From contig CAIOHJ010000230.1 in the NCBI GenBank assembly GCA_903858085.1, positions 32,315 to 96,314 of the forward strand: 64,000 bases of DNA, given 5' to 3'. How positions within the stretch are numbered: the stretch's first letter is position 1; each line of letters starts with the position of its first letter. The DNA is from an uncultured Chloroflexota bacterium. Its GTDB lineage: Bacteria; Chloroflexota; Anaerolineae; Caldilineales; Caldilineaceae. Both the position numbers and the translations under genes were made by a program. Shown here in pieces: positions 42,268 to 51,822 of this stretch. The notes beneath the pieces are model-generated. The model ran no database searches. It was given only the letters and a program-made list of their open reading frames with translations, and was not told where the DNA came from.

Positions 42268-43254
42268 ATGGTTCGGTATATTGTCAAACGTCTGCTGTTG
42301 ATGGTTCCCACGTTGGTGGCAATTTCGATTGTCAGTTTTACCATCATCAACCTTCCCCCTGGGGATTTTGTCGACCGGATTGTGGCACAGCGGTTGACTG
42401 CCGGGGAGGTGGTGACCGCCCAGGAGGCAGCAGATCTGCGCGCCTTTTACGGGCTTGACCGCTCGGTGGGCGAGCAGTATGTTGTCTGGGTTTCGAATAT
42501 TTTTTTGCGCGGCGATTTTGGCCGTTCTTTTCGTTGGGATTTGCCTGTGCGCGATCTGGTCTGGGAGCGCATGGCGTTGACCTTGCTGCTTTCGGTATCC
42601 AGTCTGCTCTTCATCTGGGTGGTGGCGATCCCGATCGGAATTTTTTCGGCTGTGCGGCGGTATTCGCTGGGCGACTACAGCGCGACCTTTCTGGGCTTTG
42701 TTGGGGTTTCGATCCCCAATTTTTTATTGGCATTGGTGCTGATGTTTATTTCGTTTCGTTACTTCGGCCAGAGTGTTGGGGGGCTTTTTTCTCCGCAGTA
42801 CATCAACGCACCTTGGAGTCTGGCCAAAATTTTGGATCTGCTCGGCCATCTGTGGATTCCGATGATTGTGCTCGGGACTGCCGGCACTGCCAGTCTGGTC
42901 CGTACGTTGCGCGCCAATTTGCTGGATGAGTTGAGCCGTCCCTATGTAACCACTGCCCGCACCAAAGGGCTGCCAGAATCCTGGCTGATCGTCAAATACC
43001 CGCTCCGCCATGCACTCAACCCGTTTGTGAGCGATCTGAACGGAATTTTTGTGGACCTGGTGTCGGGTTCTACGATTGTGGCGGTCGTGCTCAGTCTGCA
43101 GACAACCGGCCCTTTGTTGCTGGATGCGTTGCGTTCAGAAGACATGTTTCTGGCGGGAAGTTTTATCATGCTCATGAGCGTGCTGGCTGTGGTCGGCACC
43201 CTTTTTTCAGATATCCTGTTGGCCTGGTTGGACCCACGGATTCGGTATCGTTAG
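42268..43254 (+). CDS. ABC transporter permease (DppB type)
   Basis: First membrane component of the importer; 328 aa, six helices, starting MVRYIVKRLLLMVPTLVAIS. The N-terminal NLPPGDFVDRIV and the EAA loop (AATLGLDEL-like: LRANLLDELSRPYVTTARTKG) match the DppB/OppB family. GAGGAG precedes the ATG at 42268 by 9 nt. 47 bp before the second permease. Confidence 0.93.
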   Translation: MVRYIVKRLLLMVPTLVAISIVSFTIINLPPGDFVDRIVAQRLTAGEVVTAQEAADLRAFYGLDRSVGEQYVVWVSNIFLRGDFGRSFRWDLPVRDLVWERMALTLLLSVSSLLFIWVVAIPIGIFSAVRRYSLGDYSATFLGFVGVSIPNFLLALVLMFISFRYFGQSVGGLFSPQYINAPWSLAKILDLLGHLWIPMIVLGTAGTASLVRTLRANLLDELSRPYVTTARTKGLPESWLIVKYPLRHALNPFVSDLNGIFVDLVSGSTIVAVVLSLQTTGPLLLDALRSEDMFLAGSFIMLMSVLAVVGTLFSDILLAWLDPRIRYR

Positions 43255-43301
43255 CCGTTGTGGGTTCAGAGACGGGGTCTCCTCCAAGGAAAGCAACACC
43301 C

Positions 43302-44438
43302 ATGCAAATTCACAACAGTTCAACTGTAGGCGAAGCAATCGACAGCGCCGAGGGGGCGCGTGCAGGGCAGTGGTGGCTGGTCTGGCGCAAATTTCGCCGA
43401 CATCGTCTGGCCATGATCGGCGGATTTTTCACAGTTGTGCTCTATCTGGTTGTCTTTTTTGCTGAATTTTTGGCCCCTTTTTCTCCTGACCGATACAGTG
43501 CAGAGTACACCTATGCGCCCCCCCAGAGGCTGCATCTGCTGCACTGGGATTCGAGCCAGGGCTGGTTTTCCCCCTATGTGAACGGCTACAAAATTGAAGT
43601 CAACTACGAACAGGGGCGCCGTCTCTTTGTGGTCGATCCAGAGAAACGCCACCCTGTAGGATTTTGGGTTCAAGGGGATTCGTATCGATTGTTGGGGATC
43701 TGGCAAACCGACCGCCATTTGATCGGCCCGCTGGACCCTGCTGCGCCGATGTATCTGCTGGGAGCCGACCGGCTGGGGCGAGATGTCCTGAGCCGCACGA
43801 TCCACGGCACGCGCGTGTCGATGAGCATCGGTCTGGTTGGGGTGGGGCTCAGCCTTTTTTTGGGAATTTTGCTTGGGGGACTTTCAGGCTATTTTGCTGG
43901 CTGGACAGACAACTTGATCCAGCGAGTGATCGAATTTTTGCAGTCCATCCCTTCCATCCCGCTTTGGATCGGGCTGGCGGTGGCCATCCCGGCCGAGGTT
44001 CCACCGGTACAGGTCTATTTTCTGATCACCGTCATTTTGTCTGTGGTTGGATGGACCGGGCTGGCGCGTGTGGTGCGTGGACGGTTCTTTGCTCTGCGCA
44101 CGGAAGATTTTGTCAAGGCGGCTCGTCTTGACGGATGCAGCACACTGCGCATTCTCTTTCGCCACATGGTGCCCTCGTTTATGAGCCACATCATTGCTGT
44201 TGTGACGTTGGCCATTCCAGGGATGATTCTGGCAGAAACTTCGCTCAGTTTTTTAGGGATCGGCCTGCGTCCCCCCACAGTCAGCTGGGGGGTGCTCTTG
44301 CAGGAGGCACAGAATATTCGTTCGATTTCAACTGCGCCCTGGCTGCTGTTGCCTGGGTTGGCTGTGGTGATCGCCGTGCTTGCCCTCAATTTTTTGGGGG
44401 ATGGTCTGCGGGATGCCGCTGACCCCTACACGGTGTAA
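43302..44438 (+). CDS. ABC transporter permease (DppC type)
   Basis: Second membrane component, 378 aa, longer than typical DppC (about 300). After a short N-terminus, FRRHRLAMIGGFFTVVLYLVVFF is the first helix. A periplasmic insert of about 110 residues precedes LGADRLGRDVLSRTIHGTRVS and the EAA loop AARLDGCSTLRILFRH. The insert is common in permeases of this subfamily. Start at 43302 (MQIHNSST) behind AAGGAAAG; an in-frame ATG at 43260 lacks a ribosome site. Confidence 0.93.
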   Translation: MQIHNSSTVGEAIDSAEGARAGQWWLVWRKFRRHRLAMIGGFFTVVLYLVVFFAEFLAPFSPDRYSAEYTYAPPQRLHLLHWDSSQGWFSPYVNGYKIEVNYEQGRRLFVVDPEKRHPVGFWVQGDSYRLLGIWQTDRHLIGPLDPAAPMYLLGADRLGRDVLSRTIHGTRVSMSIGLVGVGLSLFLGILLGGLSGYFAGWTDNLIQRVIEFLQSIPSIPLWIGLAVAIPAEVPPVQVYFLITVILSVVGWTGLARVVRGRFFALRTEDFVKAARLDGCSTLRILFRHMVPSFMSHIIAVVTLAIPGMILAETSLSFLGIGLRPPTVSWGVLLQEAQNIRSISTAPWLLLPGLAVVIAVLALNFLGDGLRDAADPYTV

Positions 44439-44464
44439 GCCGCAGCAGAGAGTGTGAGGAGATC

Positions 44465-46600
44465 ATGGTCACATCTGCCGATATGCTGCTTGACATTCGC
44501 AATTTGCATGTGCAGTTCCCAACCGACCACGGCGTTGTCAGGGCCGTAGACGGCGTGGATCTGACGATTGCGCGTGGCAGAACCGTCTGTGTAGTTGGAG
44601 AATCGGGGTGCGGAAAATCGGTCACTGCACGGGCTATTTTGCAGGTCATCGATGCGCCTGGCAGGATCACAGCAGGTTCACTCTTTTTTTCAGCTTCACC
44701 CGAGACGCGAGTCGATCTGGCTGCGTTGCCGCCGCGCGGGCGCCAGTTGCGCAGCATCCGCGGGCGCGAGATCGCCATGATCTACCAGGAACCGATGTCT
44801 TCGCTCTCACCGCTCTACACGATCGGCAACCAGATCAGCGAGGCGATCCGCTGGCACTCCCCGGTCTCGCAACAGGAAGCCCGGCAGCGGACGATTGCCG
44901 CCCTGGATCAGGTAGGCATTCCGCAGCCCCAAGAACTTTTCGACCGGTATCCCTTTACCCTTTCGGGGGGCATGCGTCAGCGTGCGATGATCGCCATGGC
45001 GCTGGTCTGTTCGCCCAAACTTTTGATCGCAGACGAACCGACCACTGCGCTCGATGTCACCACCCAAGCCAATATTTTGGATCTCCTGCGCAAGCTTCAG
45101 GCAGAGCTCCAGATGTCTCTGCTCTGGATCACCCACGATCTGGGGGTTGTCGCTGAGATCGCACACGAAGTTGCAGTGATGTATCTGGGCAAGATCGTCG
45201 AACAAGGAACTGTCGAGCAGGTGCTTCACTCTCCCAACCATCCGTACACACGCGCGCTGCTTCGCTCGATCCCCCGACGAGGAGCTGGACGCCTGGCGGC
45301 GATCCGGGGAAATGTTCCCAGCCCCCAGCAACGGCCGGGTGGCTGTCTGTTCCACACTCGTTGCGATTTTGCCAGCGCAGGGCTGTGCGACCGTGTTGAG
45401 CCTGCGATGATTCAGCTGGAAGAGGGGCACAGCGTGCGCTGCCTGGCCTATGTCCCGCACAGCCCGCTTCGACTGGAACAACCTCCTGCAGAGGCGGCAG
45501 CGACCGACCCACACCTGGCTTTTTCGGATTTGCCGGCAGAGAGCCGACCCGTGCTGCTTGCCGTTGAGCAGCTCAAAGTACATTTCCCGATACAGCGCGG
45601 TTTTTTCAACCGCACCACAGGGCATGTCCGTGCTGTGGATGGTGTCTCGTTTCAGATCCATGCAGGGGAGACTTTGGGATTGGTTGGCGAGTCGGGTTGT
45701 GGCAAGACGACCCTCGGACACACACTGATGCGTCTTTACACGCCCACTGCAGGAGAAATTCGCTATTACCCACGCGGCAAAGCCGACGGTGATACGATGA
45801 ACCCGGCACATCTGAACAAACGACAGCGCAAACAGTATCATCGCGAGCTGCGGATGATTTTTCAAGATCCCTATGGCTCACTCAACCCGCGGCTGTCGAT
45901 CCTGGAGATCATCGGTGAAGTGCTCAAGGTGAACAACCTGGCGCAGGGCAGAGAGTTGGAACGCAGGGTGCGCGAGCTGATGGCCAAAGTCGGGCTGAGC
46001 CCTGACTACCTGCATCGCTATCCGCATGCCTTCAGCGGGGGGCAGCGCCAGCGAATCGGGATTGCGCGTGCCCTGGCGCCCCGTCCAGCGCTGATTGTTG
46101 CAGACGAACCTGTTTCGGCGTTGGATGTCTCGGTTCAGGCGCAGATTTTGAATCTGCTCAAAGAGCTGCAGTCTGAGTTTTCGCTCACCTATCTTTTTAT
46201 TTCGCACGACCTCAACGTTGTTTCGCACATCAGCGATCGGGTCATGGTGATGTATGTGGGCAGGATCGTCGAACTGGCTCCGACCCAGACGCTCTTTCAG
46301 CGTCCGCAGCACCCTTATACCGAAGCGCTGCTGTCGGCCGTATTGAGCCCTGACCCCAGCGTGCGGGCTCCCCGTATCCAGTTGGAAGGGAGCGTTGCAG
46401 ACCCTGCCAATCCACCTGCCGGGTGTGCCTTTCATCCCCGCTGTCGGTATGCCCAGGATCGCTGTCGGCACGAAACACCTGCGCTGCGCCCTGTCACTTC
46501 TGTCCACTGGGTCGCCTGTCATTTTGCCGAAGATCTGACTCTGCACCCCATGGCCCTTGCCGTATCCAACCTACAGACCCAAGAAAGCGACCGACCCTGA
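44465..46600 (+). CDS. Fused double ATP-binding protein of peptide-type ABC transporter (DppD-DppF)
   Basis: 711-aa protein with two complete ABC ATPase domains in tandem. First: Walker A GESGCGKS, signature LSGGMRQR, Walker B LLIADEPTTALD. Second: Walker A GESGCGKT, signature FSGGQRQR, Walker B LIVADEPVSALD. Each ends with the Cys-rich oligopeptide/dipeptide transporter C-terminal segment (PGGCLFHTRCDFAS and PAGCAFHPRCRYAQDRC). In most bacteria these are two genes. GAGGAG precedes the ATG. The stop overlaps the start of the next gene by 1 base (TGATG). Confidence 0.95.
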   Translation: MVTSADMLLDIRNLHVQFPTDHGVVRAVDGVDLTIARGRTVCVVGESGCGKSVTARAILQVIDAPGRITAGSLFFSASPETRVDLAALPPRGRQLRSIRGREIAMIYQEPMSSLSPLYTIGNQISEAIRWHSPVSQQEARQRTIAALDQVGIPQPQELFDRYPFTLSGGMRQRAMIAMALVCSPKLLIADEPTTALDVTTQANILDLLRKLQAELQMSLLWITHDLGVVAEIAHEVAVMYLGKIVEQGTVEQVLHSPNHPYTRALLRSIPRRGAGRLAAIRGNVPSPQQRPGGCLFHTRCDFASAGLCDRVEPAMIQLEEGHSVRCLAYVPHSPLRLEQPPAEAAATDPHLAFSDLPAESRPVLLAVEQLKVHFPIQRGFFNRTTGHVRAVDGVSFQIHAGETLGLVGESGCGKTTLGHTLMRLYTPTAGEIRYYPRGKADGDTMNPAHLNKRQRKQYHRELRMIFQDPYGSLNPRLSILEIIGEVLKVNNLAQGRELERRVRELMAKVGLSPDYLHRYPHAFSGGQRQRIGIARALAPRPALIVADEPVSALDVSVQAQILNLLKELQSEFSLTYLFISHDLNVVSHISDRVMVMYVGRIVELAPTQTLFQRPQHPYTEALLSAVLSPDPSVRAPRIQLEGSVADPANPPAGCAFHPRCRYAQDRCRHETPALRPVTSVHWVACHFAEDLTLHPMALAVSNLQTQESDRP

Positions 46601-47967
46601 TGCAAAAACCACAGTCCATTCAACTGCATGGCCAGCTGACTTCAGCAGACATGCGCCAGACCCGGCCGATCCCTGTCCAAATGCCAGAGGGGGTGACCCA
46701 AGTTCATTTTCGGTTTCGCTACAGCCCCAAATTTGCCCCCAACCAGCGGCTGGCCCACCAGATCAGCCTGATGATCTTCGATACAGAGGGGCCCCGTTTC
46801 GAGATTTCACGCCCAGATGACCAGGGTATCTGGATCCATGAAGCCGAGGCCTCCCCTGGTGGAATGGCTGGGCCTATCCAGCCCGGGACATGGCAGCTTT
46901 TTATTTTGGTGCATCGTCTGCTCTCCGACGAACCGGTCCGTTACGAGCTTGACATTACGCTCTCCTTTGACCCGATCGAGCGACAGCCCAGAAGCTGGCA
47001 GCCCGGGCTGGTTGCGTCGCGCGGACCGGGCTGGTACCGTGGGGACCTGCACGCACATTCGATCCATTCGGACGGCAGCCTGGATGTGCCCGAGCTGGTC
47101 AACTTCTGGCGAGAGCAGGGGGTGGACTTCATGACCCTGAGCGACCACAACACCCTCTCGGGAGTGGCCCAGGTACGCAGTCTGAGCGACGACGACCTGC
47201 TCACCTTGGGCGGAATTGAGCTTTCGACCTACTGGGGACATGCTGTTGCGGTCGGGGTTCGACGCTGGTTCGACTGGCGAAAGCTCGACGGATCACAGCT
47301 CACAATGCCCGAACTGGCACAGCAGGTGATCGATGCAGGGTGTCTTTTTACCATCGCCCACCCGATGGACCCTGGCGACCCGATGTGTTGTGGCTGTCGC
47401 TGGGAGTACGACGACATGATGCCTGGCAATGCGTTGGCGGTTGAAGTGTGGAACGGTCTCTGGAGTGCACGCAACCAGGAGGCACTCTCCTGGTTTTACC
47501 GCTGGCTCAACCAAGGGCATCGTCTGACAGCCGTTTCTGGGACAGACTTGCACACCCTGCCCAAAAGCATCCGGCGTGCTGCGGTCAACGTTGTCTATGC
47601 CCAGGAGCTGAGCGAACCGGCCATCGTCGATGCACTCAAGGCAGGACGCTCCTACATCAGTTCGGGCCCTGAACTGATCCTGACAGCACACACCTCCGCA
47701 GGGGAGGCTGCGATGATCGGTGATACTTTGCCGCCTGGCGAGATCACGCTGCGCACAACCTGGCGGGGCAGCGACGACGGCGACAGCCTTCGGTTGGTCT
47801 TGGACGGAAAAGTATACCGAGAACAATTTGTGGCTGGCAGCGGCGAGATGAGCTGGACCCTTGCCCCTGGGAGCGCCAAATGGTTTGTGGTCGAGCTGCG
47901 CAACCCCTCCAACGATCTGTTGGCTGTGACCAACCCAATTTTTGTCGCGACTGCTGGCTCGCTTTGA
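46600..47967 (+). CDS. PHP-domain metallohydrolase (CehA/McbA-like)
   Basis: 455-aa cytoplasmic-looking protein without a signal peptide. An N-terminal beta-rich domain (about residues 1-140) precedes a PHP domain: metal motif GDLHAHSIHSDGSL, then DFMTLSDHNTLSG, FTIAHPMDPGDP and VSGTDLHTLPKS, together giving the His/Asp metal ligands. The pattern matches the CehA/McbA group of PHP hydrolases, which includes phosphoesterases and carbamate hydrolases. Its start is translationally coupled to the ABC ATPase, so it likely acts on what the importer brings in. Substrate unknown. Confidence 0.85.
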   Translation: MQKPQSIQLHGQLTSADMRQTRPIPVQMPEGVTQVHFRFRYSPKFAPNQRLAHQISLMIFDTEGPRFEISRPDDQGIWIHEAEASPGGMAGPIQPGTWQLFILVHRLLSDEPVRYELDITLSFDPIERQPRSWQPGLVASRGPGWYRGDLHAHSIHSDGSLDVPELVNFWREQGVDFMTLSDHNTLSGVAQVRSLSDDDLLTLGGIELSTYWGHAVAVGVRRWFDWRKLDGSQLTMPELAQQVIDAGCLFTIAHPMDPGDPMCCGCRWEYDDMMPGNALAVEVWNGLWSARNQEALSWFYRWLNQGHRLTAVSGTDLHTLPKSIRRAAVNVVYAQELSEPAIVDALKAGRSYISSGPELILTAHTSAGEAAMIGDTLPPGEITLRTTWRGSDDGDSLRLVLDGKVYREQFVAGSGEMSWTLAPGSAKWFVVELRNPSNDLLAVTNPIFVATAGSL

Positions 47968-47974
47968 CAACAGC

Positions 47975-48004
47975 AGGGTTCCCGGCAAACCTGCCGGGAA
48001 CCCT
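47975..48004. terminator. Hairpin between convergent PHP and phnX genes
   Basis: 13-bp perfect stem (agggttcccggca, 47975-47987, with 47992-48004) and a 4-nt loop, placed between the convergent stops at 47967 and 48013. No clear U-run on either side, so it would be a weak or factor-assisted bidirectional terminator. Confidence 0.6.
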
Positions 48005-48012
48005 CATCTGGG

Positions 48013-48837
48013 TTATGGATGGAGGCCCTGGCGCACCTGTATGTCGATGACGGCCAGCACAGGTGGCAGGTCAGCGATGGTGTCGACCACAAAATGAGCG
48101 CCGGCAGCCCGTAAGCGCTGTGAGATCTCCAGTCTGAGACGGGCCACCTCTTCTGTGCCGAGGGCGTCCAGTTCGGCTCTGGTCAGCCCTGCCATGCTGC
48201 CCGACAAAGCTACCCCGACCGACCAGCAGCCAGCGTTGATCCCTTCTTCGATGTCTGGAAGGGTGTCTCCTACCTTGACGACTGCCGCCATCGGGTAGAC
48301 TTGCAGCTCCATGGCCAGCCGATAGCACATCCAAGGAGCAGGTCTTCCGGCGGGCACGTCGCTGGGGGTGAGGATGGCATCCGGTTCGTAGCCGTAGCTG
48401 CGCGCAGCGGCAGCAAGTGCAGCCATCATGGGCTGGGTGTACCCTGTGGTTGTCCCGATCTTCCATTGTTTGCTGCGAATGAAGGCCACGGTGTCGAGCA
48501 GACCTGCAATGGGCAGAGCATACTCGGCGACGCTGGCTGTCTGCAGCGGCTCGAACTCCTGATACAGACGGTCGACATCGTTTTCGGTAGGCAATGCACC
48601 ATGGCTCTGGCGCCAGAGTTCACCGACTTCCTGCAAGATCGAGCGCAGGTGATCTTTTTTCATCAGCCCCATCCCTTGGCGTGCCTGGGCGGGGGTGATC
48701 GTCACCCCATGCTGCTCGAAGAGGCGCAGAAAAACTGCCGCCGGCGCAAAGGACCCAAAATCGACCGCAGTGCCTGCCCAGTCGAGGATGACCGCCTGAA
48801 GTCCACCGACATAGTGGTGTTGGCAACGAAATGACAT
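48013..48837 (-). CDS. phnX: Phosphonoacetaldehyde hydrolase (phosphonatase)
   Basis: HAD enzyme that splits phosphonoacetaldehyde to acetaldehyde and phosphate. 274 aa. Nucleophile loop VILDWAGTAVDFGSFAP (Asp19; Ala at D+2 is the phosphonatase hallmark). The Schiff-base lysine lies in GMGLMKKDHLR (Lys60 by alignment). GTTTGYTQPMM and KVGDTLPDIEEGINAG also fit. The TGATG overlap with phnW indicates coupling. Last gene of the AEP operon. Confidence 0.96.
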   Translation of the reverse strand: MSFRCQHHYVGGLQAVILDWAGTAVDFGSFAPAAVFLRLFEQHGVTITPAQARQGMGLMKKDHLRSILQEVGELWRQSHGALPTENDVDRLYQEFEPLQTASVAEYALPIAGLLDTVAFIRSKQWKIGTTTGYTQPMMAALAAAARSYGYEPDAILTPSDVPAGRPAPWMCYRLAMELQVYPMAAVVKVGDTLPDIEEGINAGCWSVGVALSGSMAGLTRAELDALGTEEVARLRLEISQRLRAAGAHFVVDTIADLPPVLAVIDIQVRQGLHP

Positions 48838-49979
48838 CAAGAACCCCCTTTGTCTGTTTGTGAAGGAAGACCCATCGCGGTCAGCGCGGCGCGAACCGCC
48901 CAAAGCAGATTCGCCACATCGCTGGTGTCGAGCCGACCAATATGGCCGATGCGAAAACAATTGGCACGGCTCAGTTTGCCGGGATAGATAATCTGGCCGT
49001 ATTCGCTCAGCAGCTGATAGAACCGAGAAAACTCGAAGCCAGGGTGATCTGGGTAGCGGAAGGCCGTGATGGTATGGCCGCGATCGGCTTCGGCCTCGAT
49101 ATAGGGGTGGAGGCCGAGCGCACGCATCCCCTCTACGGTCATCTGGCAATTGCGGGCATAGCGGGCTGCGCGACCTGCCACCCCTCCCTCCTCGGCCAGC
49201 TCGACCAGCGCCTGATGAAAGGCCAGCAAGCTCTGAACAGGTGGTGTAAAACGAAACTGGCCATCTTTTTCCAAAGCTTCGTGCTGAGCGAGTAAATCCA
49301 GGCTGACGCTGCGCGCCCACCCACGGGTTGCCAGCAAGGTGGCGGTGTGGGCCAGCACAAACGCAAAGCCTGGCACACCTTCAATGCATTTATTGGCCGA
49401 GGAGATCAAAAAATCGATCGGGGTCTCGCTCAGGTCGATCGGGTATCCGCCAAAACTGCTCATGGCATCGACGATCAAAGAGGCTGTGTGTCTTTTGGCC
49501 AACGCAGCGATCTCCCGGATCGGGTTGATCAGCCCTGTCGTTGTTTCACAGTGCACGACCGCGACGTGGGTGAGCTCCTCTTCATGCACCAGAAGTTTTT
49601 CCAGCTGCCCCGGATCGATGGGGGTGTTTTCGGGGCTTCTCAACACCACGGTGTCGATCCCCAGCGTGTCTGCGATCTGAACCATCCGTTCTCCGTAGGC
49701 ACCGTTGACCAGAATTGCCAGCTGCCCGCCGAGGGGAACGACCGAACCGAGTGTGGCCTCCACGGCAAACGTTCCGCTGCCCTGCATCAAGACTGCGGTG
49801 TACTGGCTTGAATCTGCGCTGGCCAGCAGCAGCAGACGTCGGCGTATCTCTGCAACGATCGCGGTAAACTCCGGGTCGCGCGAACCCAGGTCACGCAGCA
49901 TTGCCTGCTTGACCGTACGGCTGGTGGTCAGCGGGCCCGGGGTAAAAAGTGCTTTGTCCTTCCAGGCAGAAATTTGCAT
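48837..49979 (-). CDS. phnW: 2-aminoethylphosphonate--pyruvate transaminase
   Basis: PLP enzyme converting 2-aminoethylphosphonate and pyruvate to phosphonoacetaldehyde and alanine. 380 aa. N-terminus LFTPGPLTTSRTVKQAML, VLMQGSGTFAVEATLGS, the PLP Asp in LIVDAMSSFGG (Asp171), and Lys197 in SSANKCIEGVPGF. The start at 49979 has AGGAG close upstream. It lies between the permease gene and phnX in a complete AEP pathway operon, which makes the substrate assignment firm. Confidence 0.96.
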   Translation of the reverse strand: MQISAWKDKALFTPGPLTTSRTVKQAMLRDLGSRDPEFTAIVAEIRRRLLLLASADSSQYTAVLMQGSGTFAVEATLGSVVPLGGQLAILVNGAYGERMVQIADTLGIDTVVLRSPENTPIDPGQLEKLLVHEEELTHVAVVHCETTTGLINPIREIAALAKRHTASLIVDAMSSFGGYPIDLSETPIDFLISSANKCIEGVPGFAFVLAHTATLLATRGWARSVSLDLLAQHEALEKDGQFRFTPPVQSLLAFHQALVELAEEGGVAGRAARYARNCQMTVEGMRALGLHPYIEAEADRGHTITAFRYPDHPGFEFSRFYQLLSEYGQIIYPGKLSRANCFRIGHIGRLDTSDVANLLWAVRAALTAMGLPSQTDKGGS

Positions 49980-50046
49980 GGTGCTCCTCTTCAAAAGTCT
50001 TGCCAATCAAGTCGGATGAGCGTTTCACACAAAGCAGTTGCAGCGG

Positions 50047-51822
50047 TCAGGGCAGACGCCATGCTTGCGTGCGGCGGTGCAGATGGCGGGTAATCCAGAA
50101 ATAAAGGACACGGACTGTCAGACAGGCAGCGATGACCAGCACAGACATGGCTGCAGCGGCAGCGGTATCGCCGGCGTCGTCCAGATTGACAATCGCAACC
50201 GAGGCCAGTTTGATCTGCGGGGAATAGAGCAAAATGACCGCAGAAACTGTCACCATCGCGTTGACAAAAAGGTAGAGCGCGATCTCTGCGACGGCGGGCA
50301 ACGACAGCGGCAAGGTGATTCGCCAGAAGGTACGGTAAAACGGCACCCCCAGCGAAGCCGAAACAGCTTCCAGCTCGCCGTCGATCTGTTTAAGGGCAGT
50401 CGTGGCAGCCATGAAGCTGACCGTGTAAAAGTGAACAATGTTGGACAGAACCAAAATCGCCATCGTGCCATACAGGCCGGCGAACGGATTGGGCACCTTA
50501 CCCCCCCAAAGGGTCCAGTGTGTGGGGTTAAACAAGAAGATATAGGCAAGTCCGATCACAAGACCCGGCAGCGCCACCGAGATCATCGAAAGGAAATAGG
50601 CGGTCTGGCGCAGCAGGCTCCACGTTCGGCTTTTTTCGATCAGGTAGGCGCCTGCAAAAATGATCGCAGTCCCAACCCCGGCTGTGTAAAAAGCCATCCA
50701 CAGACTGTTGGTGTAGGCTTCCCAGCCCCCCCCACCCACCTTGCTGAAATCGTAGTGGCGCAGGGTCAGTTCCAGCCGGTAGGGCCAGACATCCACCAAC
50801 GAAGCATAGATCACAGTGCCTGTCACGGCCAGAATGGTGCCTGCGACCAGCGAACAGTAAACGAGGGCGAAGCGGTCCAGCAGGGGGGTGGGGCGAGGAT
50901 GCAGCGGTGTTGCCCGTGCCGTCAGCACGGCATTCTGGTGGCGTTGTGCGATTCGGTCTGCGACAAAGGCCAAGACGGTAGGGAGGAGCAGCACAATGCT
51001 GACTGTGGCGCCCATCACAAAATTTTGTTGGCCGATGACTTGTTTGTAGATATCGGTGGCCAACACATTGTAGTTGCCTCCTACCACTTTGGGGATGCCG
51101 AAGTCGGTGAAGGCCAGCGTAAAACAGACAAAAATTGCGCTGATCAGCCCATAACGCATTTCGGGCAGGGTGACCGACCAGAAGGTACGCAGCGGCGATG
51201 CGTTGAGCACCTTGCTGGCCTCGTAGAGGCGGGCGTCTGCCATCGATGCGGCCACTGCCAGGATCAAAAACGCCTGCGGAAAGCAGTAGATCAGTTCGCC
51301 CAGAAGAATTCCGTTCTGGCCATACAGATTCAGATCGAAGCCCAGCGCAATCCCAAAGTTTTGCTCAAAAAAGCCAAAAAAGCCGGTGGTCACCAATCCT
51401 TTTTTGCCAAAGAGATAGACCAGCCCGATGGCCAGGGCCAAGGGGGGAACGACGAGGGGGAGCAGTGCGACCGCGCGAAAAAAGTGTTTGCCCGGCATGC
51501 AGGTGCGAGCAAGCGCCCAGGCATAGACAAAGGCCAGGCCAACCGCCAGAAGTGTCGTCTTTCCTGCAATTGTGAGGCTGTTGAGCAAGGAGGAGGTCAG
51601 GCCAGGGCTGGAAAAATAGCGGACATAGTTGTCCAGCCCCACAAAATTGCCCTGGGGGTCTGAGAGGCTGCGCATGCCCAATGGAACGAGGGGCAGCAGA
51701 ATGCTAACCAGCAGAAAACCCAGAAGAAAGAGCAGCAGGCTGCGGCGCAGCCACTCTTCGCTCGTGACCTTTGCCAGGCTGCCCGGCTCTGCTCGGCCCG
51801 GGGACAACGTTCGCTGGCTCAT
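50047..51822 (-). CDS. 2-aminoethylphosphonate ABC transporter permease, two fused membrane domains (PhnU2-like)
   Basis: 591-aa inner-membrane permease with two binding-protein-dependent transport domains in one chain, about 12 helices. The EAA loops are visible in each half (YEASKVLNASPLRTFWSVTLP and ELEAVSASLGVPFYRTFWRITLP). This double form occurs in iron(III)-type and putative AEP importers. The ATGA overlap with the ATPase gene and the link to phnW-phnX support AEP. Last residues are basic. Confidence 0.9.
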   Translation of the reverse strand: MSQRTLSPGRAEPGSLAKVTSEEWLRRSLLLFLLGFLLVSILLPLVPLGMRSLSDPQGNFVGLDNYVRYFSSPGLTSSLLNSLTIAGKTTLLAVGLAFVYAWALARTCMPGKHFFRAVALLPLVVPPLALAIGLVYLFGKKGLVTTGFFGFFEQNFGIALGFDLNLYGQNGILLGELIYCFPQAFLILAVAASMADARLYEASKVLNASPLRTFWSVTLPEMRYGLISAIFVCFTLAFTDFGIPKVVGGNYNVLATDIYKQVIGQQNFVMGATVSIVLLLPTVLAFVADRIAQRHQNAVLTARATPLHPRPTPLLDRFALVYCSLVAGTILAVTGTVIYASLVDVWPYRLELTLRHYDFSKVGGGGWEAYTNSLWMAFYTAGVGTAIIFAGAYLIEKSRTWSLLRQTAYFLSMISVALPGLVIGLAYIFLFNPTHWTLWGGKVPNPFAGLYGTMAILVLSNIVHFYTVSFMAATTALKQIDGELEAVSASLGVPFYRTFWRITLPLSLPAVAEIALYLFVNAMVTVSAVILLYSPQIKLASVAIVNLDDAGDTAAAAAMSVLVIAACLTVRVLYFWITRHLHRRTQAWRLP

